DNA of 64,000 nucleotides from contig NZ_CP048030.1 in NCBI RefSeq assembly GCF_010092425.1, positions 2,429,501 to 2,493,500 on the forward strand, written 5' to 3'. Shown piece by piece: positions 44,360 to 51,211 of the stretch. The stretch comes from Sinimarinibacterium sp. NLF-5-8 (GTDB taxonomy: Bacteria; Pseudomonadota; Gammaproteobacteria; Nevskiales; Nevskiaceae). The position numbers were made by a program, and so were the translations under genes. The notes under the pieces were generated by a model. It had not been told where the DNA came from. It saw only the letters and a program-made list of their open reading frames with translations, and made no database searches. How positions within the stretch are numbered: the stretch's first letter is position 1; each line of letters opens with the position of its first letter.

Positions 44360-45526
44360 CTATGGCTTATCGTCCTTGAGGGACAGCGTTCCGCGAGATT
44401 CAAGCAGACGCCGCGTGTTCTCCAGCTCTTTTTGCAGCAATTCGGCATCTGGCAGTACGGTGCGATAGTTCGCCGCCATCACCTTGGTCGGCAAGCCATC
44501 CAGCGCATACCGCGCCAGGGCATGGCCCTTGTCCGCGCACAGGATCAGTCCCACTGGCGGATTCTCATCCGGGTAGGCCCAATGCTCCTTGGCATAGTTG
44601 CAGTACATATGCATCTGCCCCACATCGGCATGCGTCAGGCTGCCCAGCTTCAGGTCGATGATGACCAGGCAGCGCAGCTTGCGATGAAAGAACAGCAGAT
44701 CGACCCGATACCAGGTCTGGTCGATGCGCAACCGGCGCTGCCGCCCGACGAAGGTGAAGCCTTCGCCCAGTTCCAGCAGGAAATCTTCCAGCCTCTGGAT
44801 CAAGGCCGCTTCCAGATCGGATTCCGAATACTCGTCCTTGAGGTCGAGGAACTCCAACACATACGGGTCTTTGATGGCGTCATTGGGCGTGACGGCATCC
44901 TCGGGCTTGGTCACCGAGCCCTTGACCAGCATCGCCGCCTTGTCTTTGGACAAGGCAGTGCGTTCGTAGAACTGGCTTCCAATCTGCCGGTCAAGCTGGC
45001 GCACGCTCCAGCCGCCGCGCAACGCCTCGGTCTCGTAGAACCGACGGGCATGGTCATCCTTGACCGACAGCAGCCGGACATAGGCCGACCACGGCAAGGT
45101 GAAGACCTGGGACAGTTGGGAGAGGTCGAATTTCCGAGACAGTGTCTGGGATTTCTCGGCAGGCAACTCATTTCCCAATTTCCCAGACACTGTCTGGGAA
45201 ATCTCGGGTTGGGGGTATGCGAGGAAGAAACGCCGCATGCTCTCCAGGTTGTTGACACCGAACCCGCGCCCGAATCGGGCCGTTAAGTCGGCGGACAGGC
45301 GCTCCATCAACTGCTCGCCGTAACCGGCCCGTCGTCTGCCTTTCTGCTCGGCTTCGACGATCCGGCAGCCAATCTCCCAATAGCTGGCCGTCATCAGTGC
45401 ATTGACACTGCGTGCCACTGCTTGGCGCGCCGCATCCAGCAGTTCCACGATGCCGCCGTGGATGCCAGCATAGCCGGCAGGTAAGGCAGCCGGTTTTCCC
45501 ACTGCCGCAGACGTCTTCCTTGTCAT
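44360..45526 (-). CDS. YhcG/DUF1016-type PD-(D/E)XK nuclease
   Basis: This 388-aa protein has the DUF1016 N-terminal domain (SVNALMTASYWEIGCRIVEAEQKG) and the C-terminal nuclease domain VDLLFFHRKLRCLVIIDLKLGSLTHADVGQM. The Asp and DLK residues fit a PD-(D/E)XK active site. Its role is unproven; related proteins are frequent in mobile and defence islands. It is coupled to the integrase gene by ATGA. The linker near residues 110-132 (EISQTVSGK..., KSQTLSRKF) is encoded by a palindromic repeat. Confidence 0.85.
   Translation of the reverse strand: MTRKTSAAVGKPAALPAGYAGIHGGIVELLDAARQAVARSVNALMTASYWEIGCRIVEAEQKGRRRAGYGEQLMERLSADLTARFGRGFGVNNLESMRRFFLAYPQPEISQTVSGKLGNELPAEKSQTLSRKFDLSQLSQVFTLPWSAYVRLLSVKDDHARRFYETEALRGGWSVRQLDRQIGSQFYERTALSKDKAAMLVKGSVTKPEDAVTPNDAIKDPYVLEFLDLKDEYSESDLEAALIQRLEDFLLELGEGFTFVGRQRRLRIDQTWYRVDLLFFHRKLRCLVIIDLKLGSLTHADVGQMHMYCNYAKEHWAYPDENPPVGLILCADKGHALARYALDGLPTKVMAANYRTVLPDAELLQKELENTRRLLESRGTLSLKDDKP
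45131..45201. repeat. Two palindromic repeats inside the DUF1016 coding sequence
   Basis: Arms TTTCCCAGACA (45179-45189) and TGTCTGGGAAA (45191-45201) form an 11-bp palindrome around one base. A degenerate second copy (TCCGAGACA-g-TGTCTGGGA) lies near 45133-45151. Both are translated as an in-frame linker, suggesting a mobile palindrome tolerated in protein. Confidence 0.65.
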
Positions 45527-46722
45527 GCAGTCACCTCCATAGAACGGACTGCCCCAGTAATCGCCAGTCGCCGACTCGCCACCAGTTCGGCCGCATCCCG
45601 CACTGGCTTGTCCTCGGTATGAACATAGTGCATAAACATCGCCACGGTCTTGTGGCCTGTGAGCTTCATGCCCACCTTGGTCGGCACGCCCGAGTTGGCA
45701 ATATCGGTCGTCGCCCGGTGGCGGATGCCATGCGTGCCGACGTGCGGCACGCCAGCGGCCTTGAGCGCGCGCGTCCAGCCGCCGTAGTGTTCACCGTGGG
45801 TCATGTGCCGAGTCGGGTCGTTGGGTGACGGTAGGACGTAGGGGCAGCCCTCCCGGCGCGGCGCACTGGACAGCAGCCGATAGGCTTCCTCGCTCATGGG
45901 CTTGGAGATACCGCCGGTCTTGCTGTCGGGCCAGACGACGCGGCGGTTTTCCAGATCAACCCATGCCCATTCGAGCGGGCAGATTTCTGAGCGGCGGGCA
46001 GCGAACTCGAATTGCAGGCGGATCGCCAGCGGGATGACGTAGTTCTCCAGCCCTTCCGTCTCCAGATGCTCCAGGTGGCGGAAGATCCGCACCAGCTCGT
46101 CATCGACGATGAGCCGGGTTTCTTTGCCGGGCGGGTACATAGGGACGTGGCGGCACGGATTCGTGCCGTCTGGGCGTAGCCCCCACACTTCGGCCAGGTT
46201 GAACATCTTGCGCAACACGCCGAAGGTGCGGTTGGCCTCGGCCTGCTTGTAGGCCAGTTTCTTCATCAGCGCGGCCACGTCCGGGCGCTTCACGTCCTGC
46301 ACCTTCATCCTACCCATGATCGGGATGATGCAACGGTCAATCACGCCCTGATAGCCACGTTGCGTGCTGGGCTTGTTACGCTGCTTGGAGTAGTCCGCCA
46401 TGAAGGTGTGGCAAAACTCCTTCATGGTCGGTGCCTTGCGGGCGGCATGCTTGGCTGCGCTGGGGTCGCCGCCCTTGCGCACCTCGGCCAGCCACTCCTG
46501 CGCCATCGTGCGCGCCTGATCGACCGTCAGTTCCCCATACTGGCCCAAGGCGGGCTTGCGGCGCTCGCCGGCGTTCGTGCGGTACTGGAGCATGAACACC
46601 TTGCGGCCCGTTGGGGTGATCTTGCACAGGAAGCCGGGCACCACGGTATCCCGTAGTTCGATGGCCTTGGCTTGGGGTTGCGCCGCATCGACTGCGGACT
46701 TGGTGAGCTTGATCTTCGCCAT
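45523..46722 (-). CDS. int: Tyrosine integrase of the Tn4371-family ICE
   Basis: This 399-aa phage-type integrase has an N-terminal DUF4102 arm-binding domain (IKLTKSAVDAAQPQAKAIEL). The catalytic set follows: Arg in FAARRSEICPLEW, His-x-x-Arg in THGIRHRATT, His in LTGHKTVA and Tyr in MFMHYVHTED (about residue 363). It drives ICE integration and excision. It ends in the ATGA overlap with the DUF1016 gene. The ICE right end should lie just upstream. Confidence 0.95.
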   Translation of the reverse strand: MAKIKLTKSAVDAAQPQAKAIELRDTVVPGFLCKITPTGRKVFMLQYRTNAGERRKPALGQYGELTVDQARTMAQEWLAEVRKGGDPSAAKHAARKAPTMKEFCHTFMADYSKQRNKPSTQRGYQGVIDRCIIPIMGRMKVQDVKRPDVAALMKKLAYKQAEANRTFGVLRKMFNLAEVWGLRPDGTNPCRHVPMYPPGKETRLIVDDELVRIFRHLEHLETEGLENYVIPLAIRLQFEFAARRSEICPLEWAWVDLENRRVVWPDSKTGGISKPMSEEAYRLLSSAPRREGCPYVLPSPNDPTRHMTHGEHYGGWTRALKAAGVPHVGTHGIRHRATTDIANSGVPTKVGMKLTGHKTVAMFMHYVHTEDKPVRDAAELVASRRLAITGAVRSMEVTA

Positions 46723-46897
46723 GATGACTCCTCGGAAAGCCCGGTTTCCAAGAGCCGCATGGGAGCCACGCGAGGGGAAGCCGGGTCAAGTTTCGGAAAG
46801 CACCGGCATATGTTGAACTCACCTAAGTGATTGATAAACCTGCTGTATCGAGCCTTGGCGTAGTCCAGCGAATTGCGGTACTGGAGTCATCGTGAAA

Positions 46898-46919
46898 CAA
46901 AAAACCCCCTATAGGGGGT
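46898..46919 (-). terminator. Palindrome with T-run between int and higB
   Basis: ACCCCCTATAGGGGGT (46904-46919) is a perfect 16-bp palindrome. On the minus strand it is followed by TTTTTT, as in an intrinsic terminator for leftward transcripts entering int. It may also mark the ICE end region. Confidence 0.55.
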
Positions 46920-46930
46920 CTTGCGTTTCA

Positions 46931-46946
46931 GTATCCCAAAGGATAC
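46931..46946 (+). promoter_or_regulatory. Candidate HigA operator
   Basis: GTATCC and GGATAC flank a CAAA spacer 10 bp upstream of the toxin ATG. Palindromes at this place are the usual autoregulatory sites of toxin-antitoxin operons. Confidence 0.55.
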
Positions 46947-46955
46947 AGTTGCATC

Positions 46956-47246
46956 ATGAAGGAACTTGCCAAAACAGACCAATACGACACTTGGTTACGC
47001 CGCTTGAAGGACATTCAAGGTCGCGCGCGAATCAGTGCCCGTGTTGCTCGTTTGTTGGAAGGCAACCCCGGCCAACATCGAGTTCTGACCGGCGGTGTTT
47101 GTGAAATGAAGGTTGATGTTGGTCCCGGATACCGGGTGTATTACACAGAGCGCAATCAAGTCTTGGTGATCCTGCTGTGCGGTGGTGACAAATCCACCCA
47201 AGCCGAAGATATCAAGCTCGCCCTTCAATTAGCCAAAGGAGTCTGA
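46956..47246 (+). CDS. higB: RelE/HigB-family toxin (addiction module killer protein)
   Basis: This 96-aa protein matches the phage Gp49-like/HigB killer family (YDTWLRRLKDIQGRARISARVARLLEGNPGQHRVL, then VGPGYRVYYTERNQVLVILLCGGDKSTQAEDI). Such toxins are ribosome-dependent mRNA interferases. The toxin-first order with the antitoxin 3 bp downstream is the HigBA arrangement. It may stabilise the ICE, or be a host module; the ICE end is not located. Confidence 0.9.
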   Translation: MKELAKTDQYDTWLRRLKDIQGRARISARVARLLEGNPGQHRVLTGGVCEMKVDVGPGYRVYYTERNQVLVILLCGGDKSTQAEDIKLALQLAKGV

Positions 47247-47249
47247 ATC

Positions 47250-47549
47250 ATGACGACCATCAAAATTACGCCCTATGACGTTGCCGACTATCTGACCACC
47301 CCTGAAGATTGTGCTGCTTATCTTGATGCTTGCATTGCTGAAAGCGACGGTGACCCCGCTTTTATCGCCAAAGCCATTGGCGATATTGCCCGCGCAAAAG
47401 GCATGACGGAAGTTGCTCGTGATGCTGGGATGGGGCGTGAAAGCCTCTACAAAGCCCTATCAGGTGAACGCAATCCAGAGTTCGGCACCATTCTTAAAGT
47501 GCTCAAAGCCCTTGGAATGCAACTGCACGCCGCACCTGTAACAGTCTGA
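47250..47549 (+). CDS. higA: HigA-type antitoxin
   Basis: This 99-aa antidote protein has the family pattern DVADYLTTPEDCAAYLDACIAE and a C-terminal HTH (MTEVARDAGMGRESLYKALSGERNPEFGTILKVLKALGM). It should neutralise HigB and repress the operon. AAAGGAG precedes the ATG. Confidence 0.9.
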   Translation: MTTIKITPYDVADYLTTPEDCAAYLDACIAESDGDPAFIAKAIGDIARAKGMTEVARDAGMGRESLYKALSGERNPEFGTILKVLKALGMQLHAAPVTV

Positions 47550-47573
47550 TCTAACCCCTACCGATGGGGGTGT

Positions 47574-47588
47574 GGGGGCGTAGCCCCC
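47574..47588 (+). terminator. Hairpin after higA
   Basis: GGGGGC and GCCCCC pair around a short loop 24 bp past the higA stop. There is no T-run, so termination is only plausible. Confidence 0.4.
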
Positions 47589-47658
47589 GCGGTAGCGAAG
47601 CGGAAATGCGGACTCAGGCACTGACCTTGCCCCTGTAATCCGTATCCCATAGCTGCTC

Positions 47659-48522
47659 TCATGCACTGGCCTGCCGGGGCTGATTGGCCTGCCAGTTCTC
47701 TTCGAACCGGATAGGACTGACATAGGTCAGCGTCGAATGCAGTCGATCGCGGTTGTACCAAAGCAGCCAGGCCATCACCTCGTCCATGGCCTGGCGTCGG
47801 GTCTCAAAGCGCTGCCCGTGCAGCCGCTCTACCTTCAGCGAACCAAACAACGTCTCGCTGCAGGCGTTGTCCCAGCAGTTGCCTTTGCCGCTCATGGAGT
47901 TGGTGATGCCGTACTCGGCCAGCACCGCCCTGAACTCGCCGCTGGCGTACTGGCTGCCCCGGTCGCTGTGGAAAATCACCCCGGCATTCTTGCCTGGATG
48001 GCGCTTGAACCAGGCCATGCGCAGTGCGTCAATGACGATGCTGCGTGTCATGTCACTGCGCAGGCTCCAGCCCACCACCTGACGGCTGAACAGGTCAATG
48101 ACCACGGCCAGAAACAGCCAGCCTTCGCCCGTAGCGATGTAGGTGATGTCGCCTACCCAGAATTTGTCTGGCTCGCTCACTGTGAACCGCCGCTGCAGCA
48201 GATTCGGCGAGATGGGTAGATCGTGGCGGCTGTCGGTGGTCACTTTGAAGCGGCGTTTGCCTTTGGCGCGGATGCCGTGCAGCTGCATGAGCTTTTGCAC
48301 CCGATCCTTACCGACGCGGATACCCCGTGCGTGCAGCTCTCGCCATACGCGGGGCCAGCCGTAGCTGCCACGGCTCTCGGCATGGATGGCCTTGATGTGA
48401 ACCAGCAACGCGTCATCGCTCAGGTGACGACGCTGATCGCCACTTGAGCGCCGTACAAAGTGCTCGTGATAGCCAGTTGCGCTGACGCCCAGCACGCGGC
48501 ACTGCACCGAGATGGGCCACAC
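47659..48522 (-). CDS. IS3-family transposase OrfB of the deleted element
   Basis: This 287-aa DDE transposase has the HTH_21-like YGWPRVWRELHARGIRVGKDRV and catalytic Asp, Asp, Glu in WVGDITYI, IFHSDRGSQYAS and NACSETLFGSLK. The C-terminus has YNRDRLHSTLTYVSPIRFE. It starts at GTG 48522 (WPISVQCRVLGVSATGYHEH) and lacks the few residues usually before this point, because the deletion removed the normal junction with orfA. Expression is doubtful without orfA. Confidence 0.88.
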   Translation of the reverse strand: MWPISVQCRVLGVSATGYHEHFVRRSSGDQRRHLSDDALLVHIKAIHAESRGSYGWPRVWRELHARGIRVGKDRVQKLMQLHGIRAKGKRRFKVTTDSRHDLPISPNLLQRRFTVSEPDKFWVGDITYIATGEGWLFLAVVIDLFSRQVVGWSLRSDMTRSIVIDALRMAWFKRHPGKNAGVIFHSDRGSQYASGEFRAVLAEYGITNSMSGKGNCWDNACSETLFGSLKVERLHGQRFETRRQAMDEVMAWLLWYNRDRLHSTLTYVSPIRFEENWQANQPRQASA

Positions 48523-48529
48523 ACGCCGG

Positions 48530-48644
48530 TGCGCTCAATGCCCAGAGTGCGGGCGGCCGCCGCAATGCTCTGGCCGCCTTCGACCAACCGCACGGCTTCT
48601 TGTTTGAATTCGAGCGTGTAGCGCGCTCTCGTCGTCTTCGTCAT
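48530..48644 (-). pseudogene. Truncated OrfA of the deleted IS3 element
   Basis: MTKTTRARYTLEFKQEAVRL and the HTH up to AAARTLGIE are normal OrfA. The sequence then switches directly to the orfB N-terminal region in another frame (the fused frame runs to a stop at 48420). The C-terminal half with the leucine zipper is missing. ATG 48644 has AAGGAG 8 nt upstream. Confidence 0.8.
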
Positions 48645-48708
48645 CTTCATTTCTCCTTGCTCGGATTGAATCATTCAGCAAGGGATACGGTTTTCGGGGG
48701 CAAGGTCA

Positions 48709-49130
48709 GTTTTGCCCAGCGCCGAGAGCACGCTGTTGTTGGCTAAAAACGCCTCGGTGGTGGTTTCGATGGAGGAGTAAGTGTCATCGGCGACCTTGCT
48801 CAGGCGCTCCATGACATCCGCCGCTTGGCTTTGTGCGCCAACGGCTAAGCCTACGCGGCTGGAGAGGTCGCTCCAGGTGTCGGCCATGTTGGCAACCGCC
48901 GTGAATGCTGCGCCGCCCGCCATTGTTTTGAATACACCACTTAGTCGGCTGACATGGGCAGATAGATCAAGTGCGGCTTGCCCGGATGCCTTGAACGTCT
49001 GCGCCATGGCTTGGCCGCTTTCAGTCGCGGCCTGTTTTAAGCCAGACGTTGCGGATTTGACCGAGTTAACCGTAGTAATTGCAGCGGAGCCGTCGCCATT
49101 GATGATGAGCTTTAGGGTTATGTCAGCCAT
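48709..49130 (-). pseudogene. Phage tail tape-measure protein, N-terminal fragment
   Basis: The first 140 or so residues (MADITLKLIINGDGSAAITT, then ASGQAALDLSAHVSRLSG and TMAGGAAFTAVANMADTWSDLSSR) match the start of phage tape-measure proteins. Coding sequence ends exactly at the IS right end; the open frame runs 10 codons into the IS. The rest of the normally very long gene is gone. Confidence 0.8.
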
Positions 49131-49167
49131 AATGTGGTCTCACGCCGTGGTTTTTGGAGGTGGCAAA

Positions 49168-49344
49168 ATGCAAAACACAACGCAGTTGAAAAAAACGCAA
49201 CCTGTCAATGTTTTGGGCATTGCCGCCGTCCTTGCCGTTGCAATTTTCGTTATCACCTTTTTGGTGACATTTAACGGTTACTCCGCAGTCGGCTGGGCGC
49301 TGCTGACGCTGTGGGCGGGGTTTATGGTGGACTCGATTCGGTAG
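49168..49344 (+). CDS. Small membrane protein (58 aa), unknown
   Basis: A strong GGAGGT lies 7 nt before ATG 49168. The product MQNTTQLKKTQPVNVLGIAA continues with one long or two short hydrophobic segments (VAIFVITFLVTF; AVGWALLTLWAGFMV). It is read opposite to the phage genes and overlaps none of them. Family unknown. Confidence 0.5.
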   Translation: MQNTTQLKKTQPVNVLGIAAVLAVAIFVITFLVTFNGYSAVGWALLTLWAGFMVDSIR

Positions 49345-49462
49345 GCTATCGGCTAGGTTTTTTTGCACACCACCCCACAGCACCTTTCGCACAACGCGAA
49401 TCCAGCCGGTAAATGTTTCGTTTTGGGCGTGCGCGGCGGCGTCCCGGCAAAAGCCCGCTCTG

Positions 49463-49541
49463 TCATACCGGCGAAAGCCGGTATCCCGTGCGCAGTTCAC
49501 CGCGCGCGATGGGGCTGGATTCTGGCTTTCGCCAGAATGAC
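49463..49541. repeat. Pair of inverted 25-bp interspersed repeats
   Basis: Two units in opposite orientation, 49463-49487 and 49517-49541, each contain a hairpin: ATACCGGC/GCCGGTAT with loop GAAA, and ATTCTGGC/GCCAGAAT with loop TTTC. They match the GTCATTCCGGCGAAAGCC-type repeat scattered through many proteobacterial genomes. Confidence 0.65.
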
Positions 49542-49574
49542 GGTGATGCGCGCTGCGGCAGGCGGCGTCACCCA

Positions 49575-49979
49575 TCACGCGGCCTGCGCTTTTGCCGCTG
49601 CGCTTCCGTCTTCCCCACGCCCGTGGGGAAGACCACGCCGCTTCATCCGCTTGCTGCCCCATTCGTGAAACGCTGCGTAGCGTTTGCCAAAGCCGATCTC
49701 CACAAAACCGTCACCCTGCCGCCAGCTCAAGGAATCCTTCATCTCGCCCGTTTCATACAGCGTATCGCCGCGCCCTTTTTTGGCTTTGAGGGTCATCGCT
49801 TTCAAGTCTACCCAGGGCACATCATTGGGGTCGCGCTTGGACTCAAACCGTTCAGCCACGCGGGTTTCCATCGTCTGACCGATGCCTGCGCATAGGCCGC
49901 TATGCGGTGTAGCCCGATGGGTAAGGGTGGCTACTGGCGCAGCCGGAAAGTTGATGTTGGTTCGAGTCCAACCCCGCAT
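49575..49979 (-). pseudogene. Mu gpG-like virion morphogenesis protein with altered 3' end
   Basis: The 134-aa frame has the family core (TMETRVAERFESKRDPNDVP, then LYETGEMKDSLSWR and VEIGFGKRYAAFHEWG). After KRMKRRG, where relatives continue with an ARPF-type tail, it enters the CRISPR-like palindrome at 49608-49633 and ends in an unrelated tail. The natural 3' end therefore seems replaced. ATG 49979 overlaps the upstream stop. Confidence 0.6.
49608..49633. repeat. Solitary palindrome matching the first 21 nt of the CRISPR repeat
   Basis: Arms GTCTTCCCCAC (49608-49618) and GTGGGGAAGAC (49623-49633) surround loop GCCC. Positions 49608-49628 are identical to the first 21 nt of the array repeat at 12334-15297. 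The last bases differ, completing a perfect 11-bp stem here. No second copy or spacer is adjacent. Confidence 0.75.
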
Positions 49980-50215
49980 CACAGGCCGCCCTCGATCACG
50001 GTGTAGTTCGTTCCCACGCTGCCGCGTATCGACTCCAGCCCTTTGGCATCCAGCGCACGCCCCGTTCCGATCAGGTTGACCACGCCCTCGCGCCGCGTGC
50101 GGTAATTGACGCCCGCCCCCATTTGATGGCCGCGCGGCCTGCCCAGATCGGCCAGCGCAGTTCCCAAAAACACCCCCCACGCCTGCCGGTGCGCGCTGCG
50201 CAGTGCGTCAGGCAA
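49979..50215 (-). CDS. Phage remnant protein, unknown
   Basis: This 78-aa frame (MPDALRSAHRQAWGVFLGTA ... GSVGTNYTVIEGGL) ends in an overlap with the gpG-like gene, as expected for adjacent virion genes. I do not recognise a family. The first part may be out of frame or truncated at its 5' end. Confidence 0.35.
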   Translation of the reverse strand: MPDALRSAHRQAWGVFLGTALADLGRPRGHQMGAGVNYRTRREGVVNLIGTGRALDAKGLESIRGSVGTNYTVIEGGL

Positions 50216-50285
50216 TTACGGGTCATGCGCCGATGCCCGCCGGGTAGACCGGCAGGCGGTCGGCGATCACGGTTGAAAGGTTCTG

Positions 50286-50585
50286 TCACTGCTGGTGCGC
50301 CTCGCCGACGTTGTAGGCAAAGCCGAGGTCGATGCCATACGGCACCTTGTGCACCTCGCCAGTCTTGGGGTTTGTCCAGTCCACCAGAGGCTCTACCGGC
50401 GCTTCTTTTTTCAGCCCCTGCCGCCGGTCGTATTCGCGCTGGGTCAAGGCCACGACTCCGCAGCGGCAGCGCCATGCGTTGACCGGGTAATGGGTTTTCC
50501 ACCACGGGTGGTCGATGGGCAGGGTCACGTCATGCCACGCGGCGCGACGATCCTGCACGCGACGGCTGCAAGTGACCCGCGGCAT
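50286..50585 (-). pseudogene. Mu gpF-like head morphogenesis protein, C-terminal fragment
   Basis: The 99 residues include AAWHDVTLPIDHPWWKTHYPVNAWRCRCGVVALTQREYDRR, the conserved C-terminal pattern of Mu gpF/SPP1 gp7 minor head proteins. The N-terminal two thirds are missing, so this is a remnant even though it can start at ATG 50585. Confidence 0.75.
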
Positions 50586-50972
50586 GCGGGTGGTGGCGCG
50601 CAGTGCCTAATCAGGAATCACAAAGCGCAGCGCAGCAGGCAAATCACTCACCACGGTGCGCACGCTTGTACCGCCCGGCCTTTCGCGCGTTGAGTCGGTG
50701 ACTGATCGTGCGTTTCATGAGCTGCACATTGGCCAGCTGTTGTGGTCACAGTTCATGAGCCACGTCTGTGAGCTGTGCCACGGCGTGGATTTAACCGGGT
50801 TGATCCCGTTGTAAAACGAGCTCATGCCGCACGCTGCGCAGGTCGGTTCAGCCGCGCTCAAATACACAAACGCCTTCCGCCCCGTCCGTCCAACCCACGC
50901 CCGGATGACTCTGTCTGGCACGTCTGCTGTGTCCTGAAAGTCATCCCCGCCGATGTGATGATGTGCATCCCC
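50586..50972. other. Degenerate stretch between prophage remnant and core genes
   Basis: No gene is supported. A minus-strand frame at 50715-50921 (68 aa, with CAACGMSSFYNGINP) has no family I recognise and is probably decayed phage or intergenic DNA. Confidence 0.35.
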
Positions 50973-51194
50973 TCACGCCATCCGCCGCAACGCCGCATTG
51001 CCATTGTGGTCATCGGTGGTGAGTTCAAACTCGCCGTAGATGCCTTCGCGGGTGATGACGTTGCGCAGCAGGCGTGCGGGGAATTGCACGCGCTTGCCCT
51101 GGGCGGTGGTGGCGATGACGTGTTGGATGTGACCCTGGTAGTAGGCCATGGCGGTGTCGGGGTCGATGGCCAGGGCAAAGCGGTAGCGTTTCAT
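50973..51194 (-). CDS. DUF2835 protein
   Basis: This 73-aa protein (MKRYRFALAIDPDTAMAYYQ, then GKRVQFPARLLRNVITREGIYGEFEL) matches DUF2835, a small conserved gammaproteobacterial protein of unknown function. I chose ATG 51194; the frame stays open upstream to 51989 but that part is a shadow of the permease gene. Confidence 0.88.
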   Translation of the reverse strand: MKRYRFALAIDPDTAMAYYQGHIQHVIATTAQGKRVQFPARLLRNVITREGIYGEFELTTDDHNGNAALRRMA

Positions 51195-51211
51195 GGTGGG
51201 GATTGCGGCGT

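Larger units (their letters stand above)
16032..46722. mobile_element. Tn4371-family integrative and conjugative element (minimal extent)
   Basis: The gene set and order are those of the Tn4371 ICE family. Integrase and RadC lie at the right end, then RepA/ParA/ParB-like stability genes, TraF, a DUF3363 relaxase, TraG, and a trbB-to-trbI mating-pair cluster at the left end, nearly all read leftward. All conjugation genes look intact. Exact boundaries are unknown: the short att repeats reported for this family were not found by eye on either side. The left end abuts a CRISPR array and the right end a HigBA pair. Confidence 0.88.
47622..48708 (-). mobile_element. IS3-family element with internal deletion, no target duplication
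   Basis: The 1,087-bp element has good terminal repeats: TGACCTTGCCCC at the left and its exact complement at the right, with further matching to CCGTATCCC inside. OrfB is complete but orfA is cut and joined to it. Flanks are CAC on the left and GTT on the right, so no target duplication exists. Rearrangement at the element, rather than simple insertion, is likely. The left terminal 15 bases equal those of the cas3 insertion. Confidence 0.9.
48709..50585 (-). mobile_element. Mu-like prophage remnant
   Basis: Minus-strand fragments of a gpF-like head protein, an unknown small protein, a gpG-like virion morphogenesis protein and a tape-measure protein appear in the order of a Mu-like virion cluster. 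There are large gaps, and no terminase, portal, coat or lysis gene is left. The IS at 47622-48708 cuts the tape-measure gene. Confidence 0.7.

Noticed and set aside
15298-47250. TTTTTCAT-type attachment repeats reported for Tn4371-family elements
   Set aside because: I found only ATTTTCAT near 15331 and no matching partner near int, so I do not call att sites.
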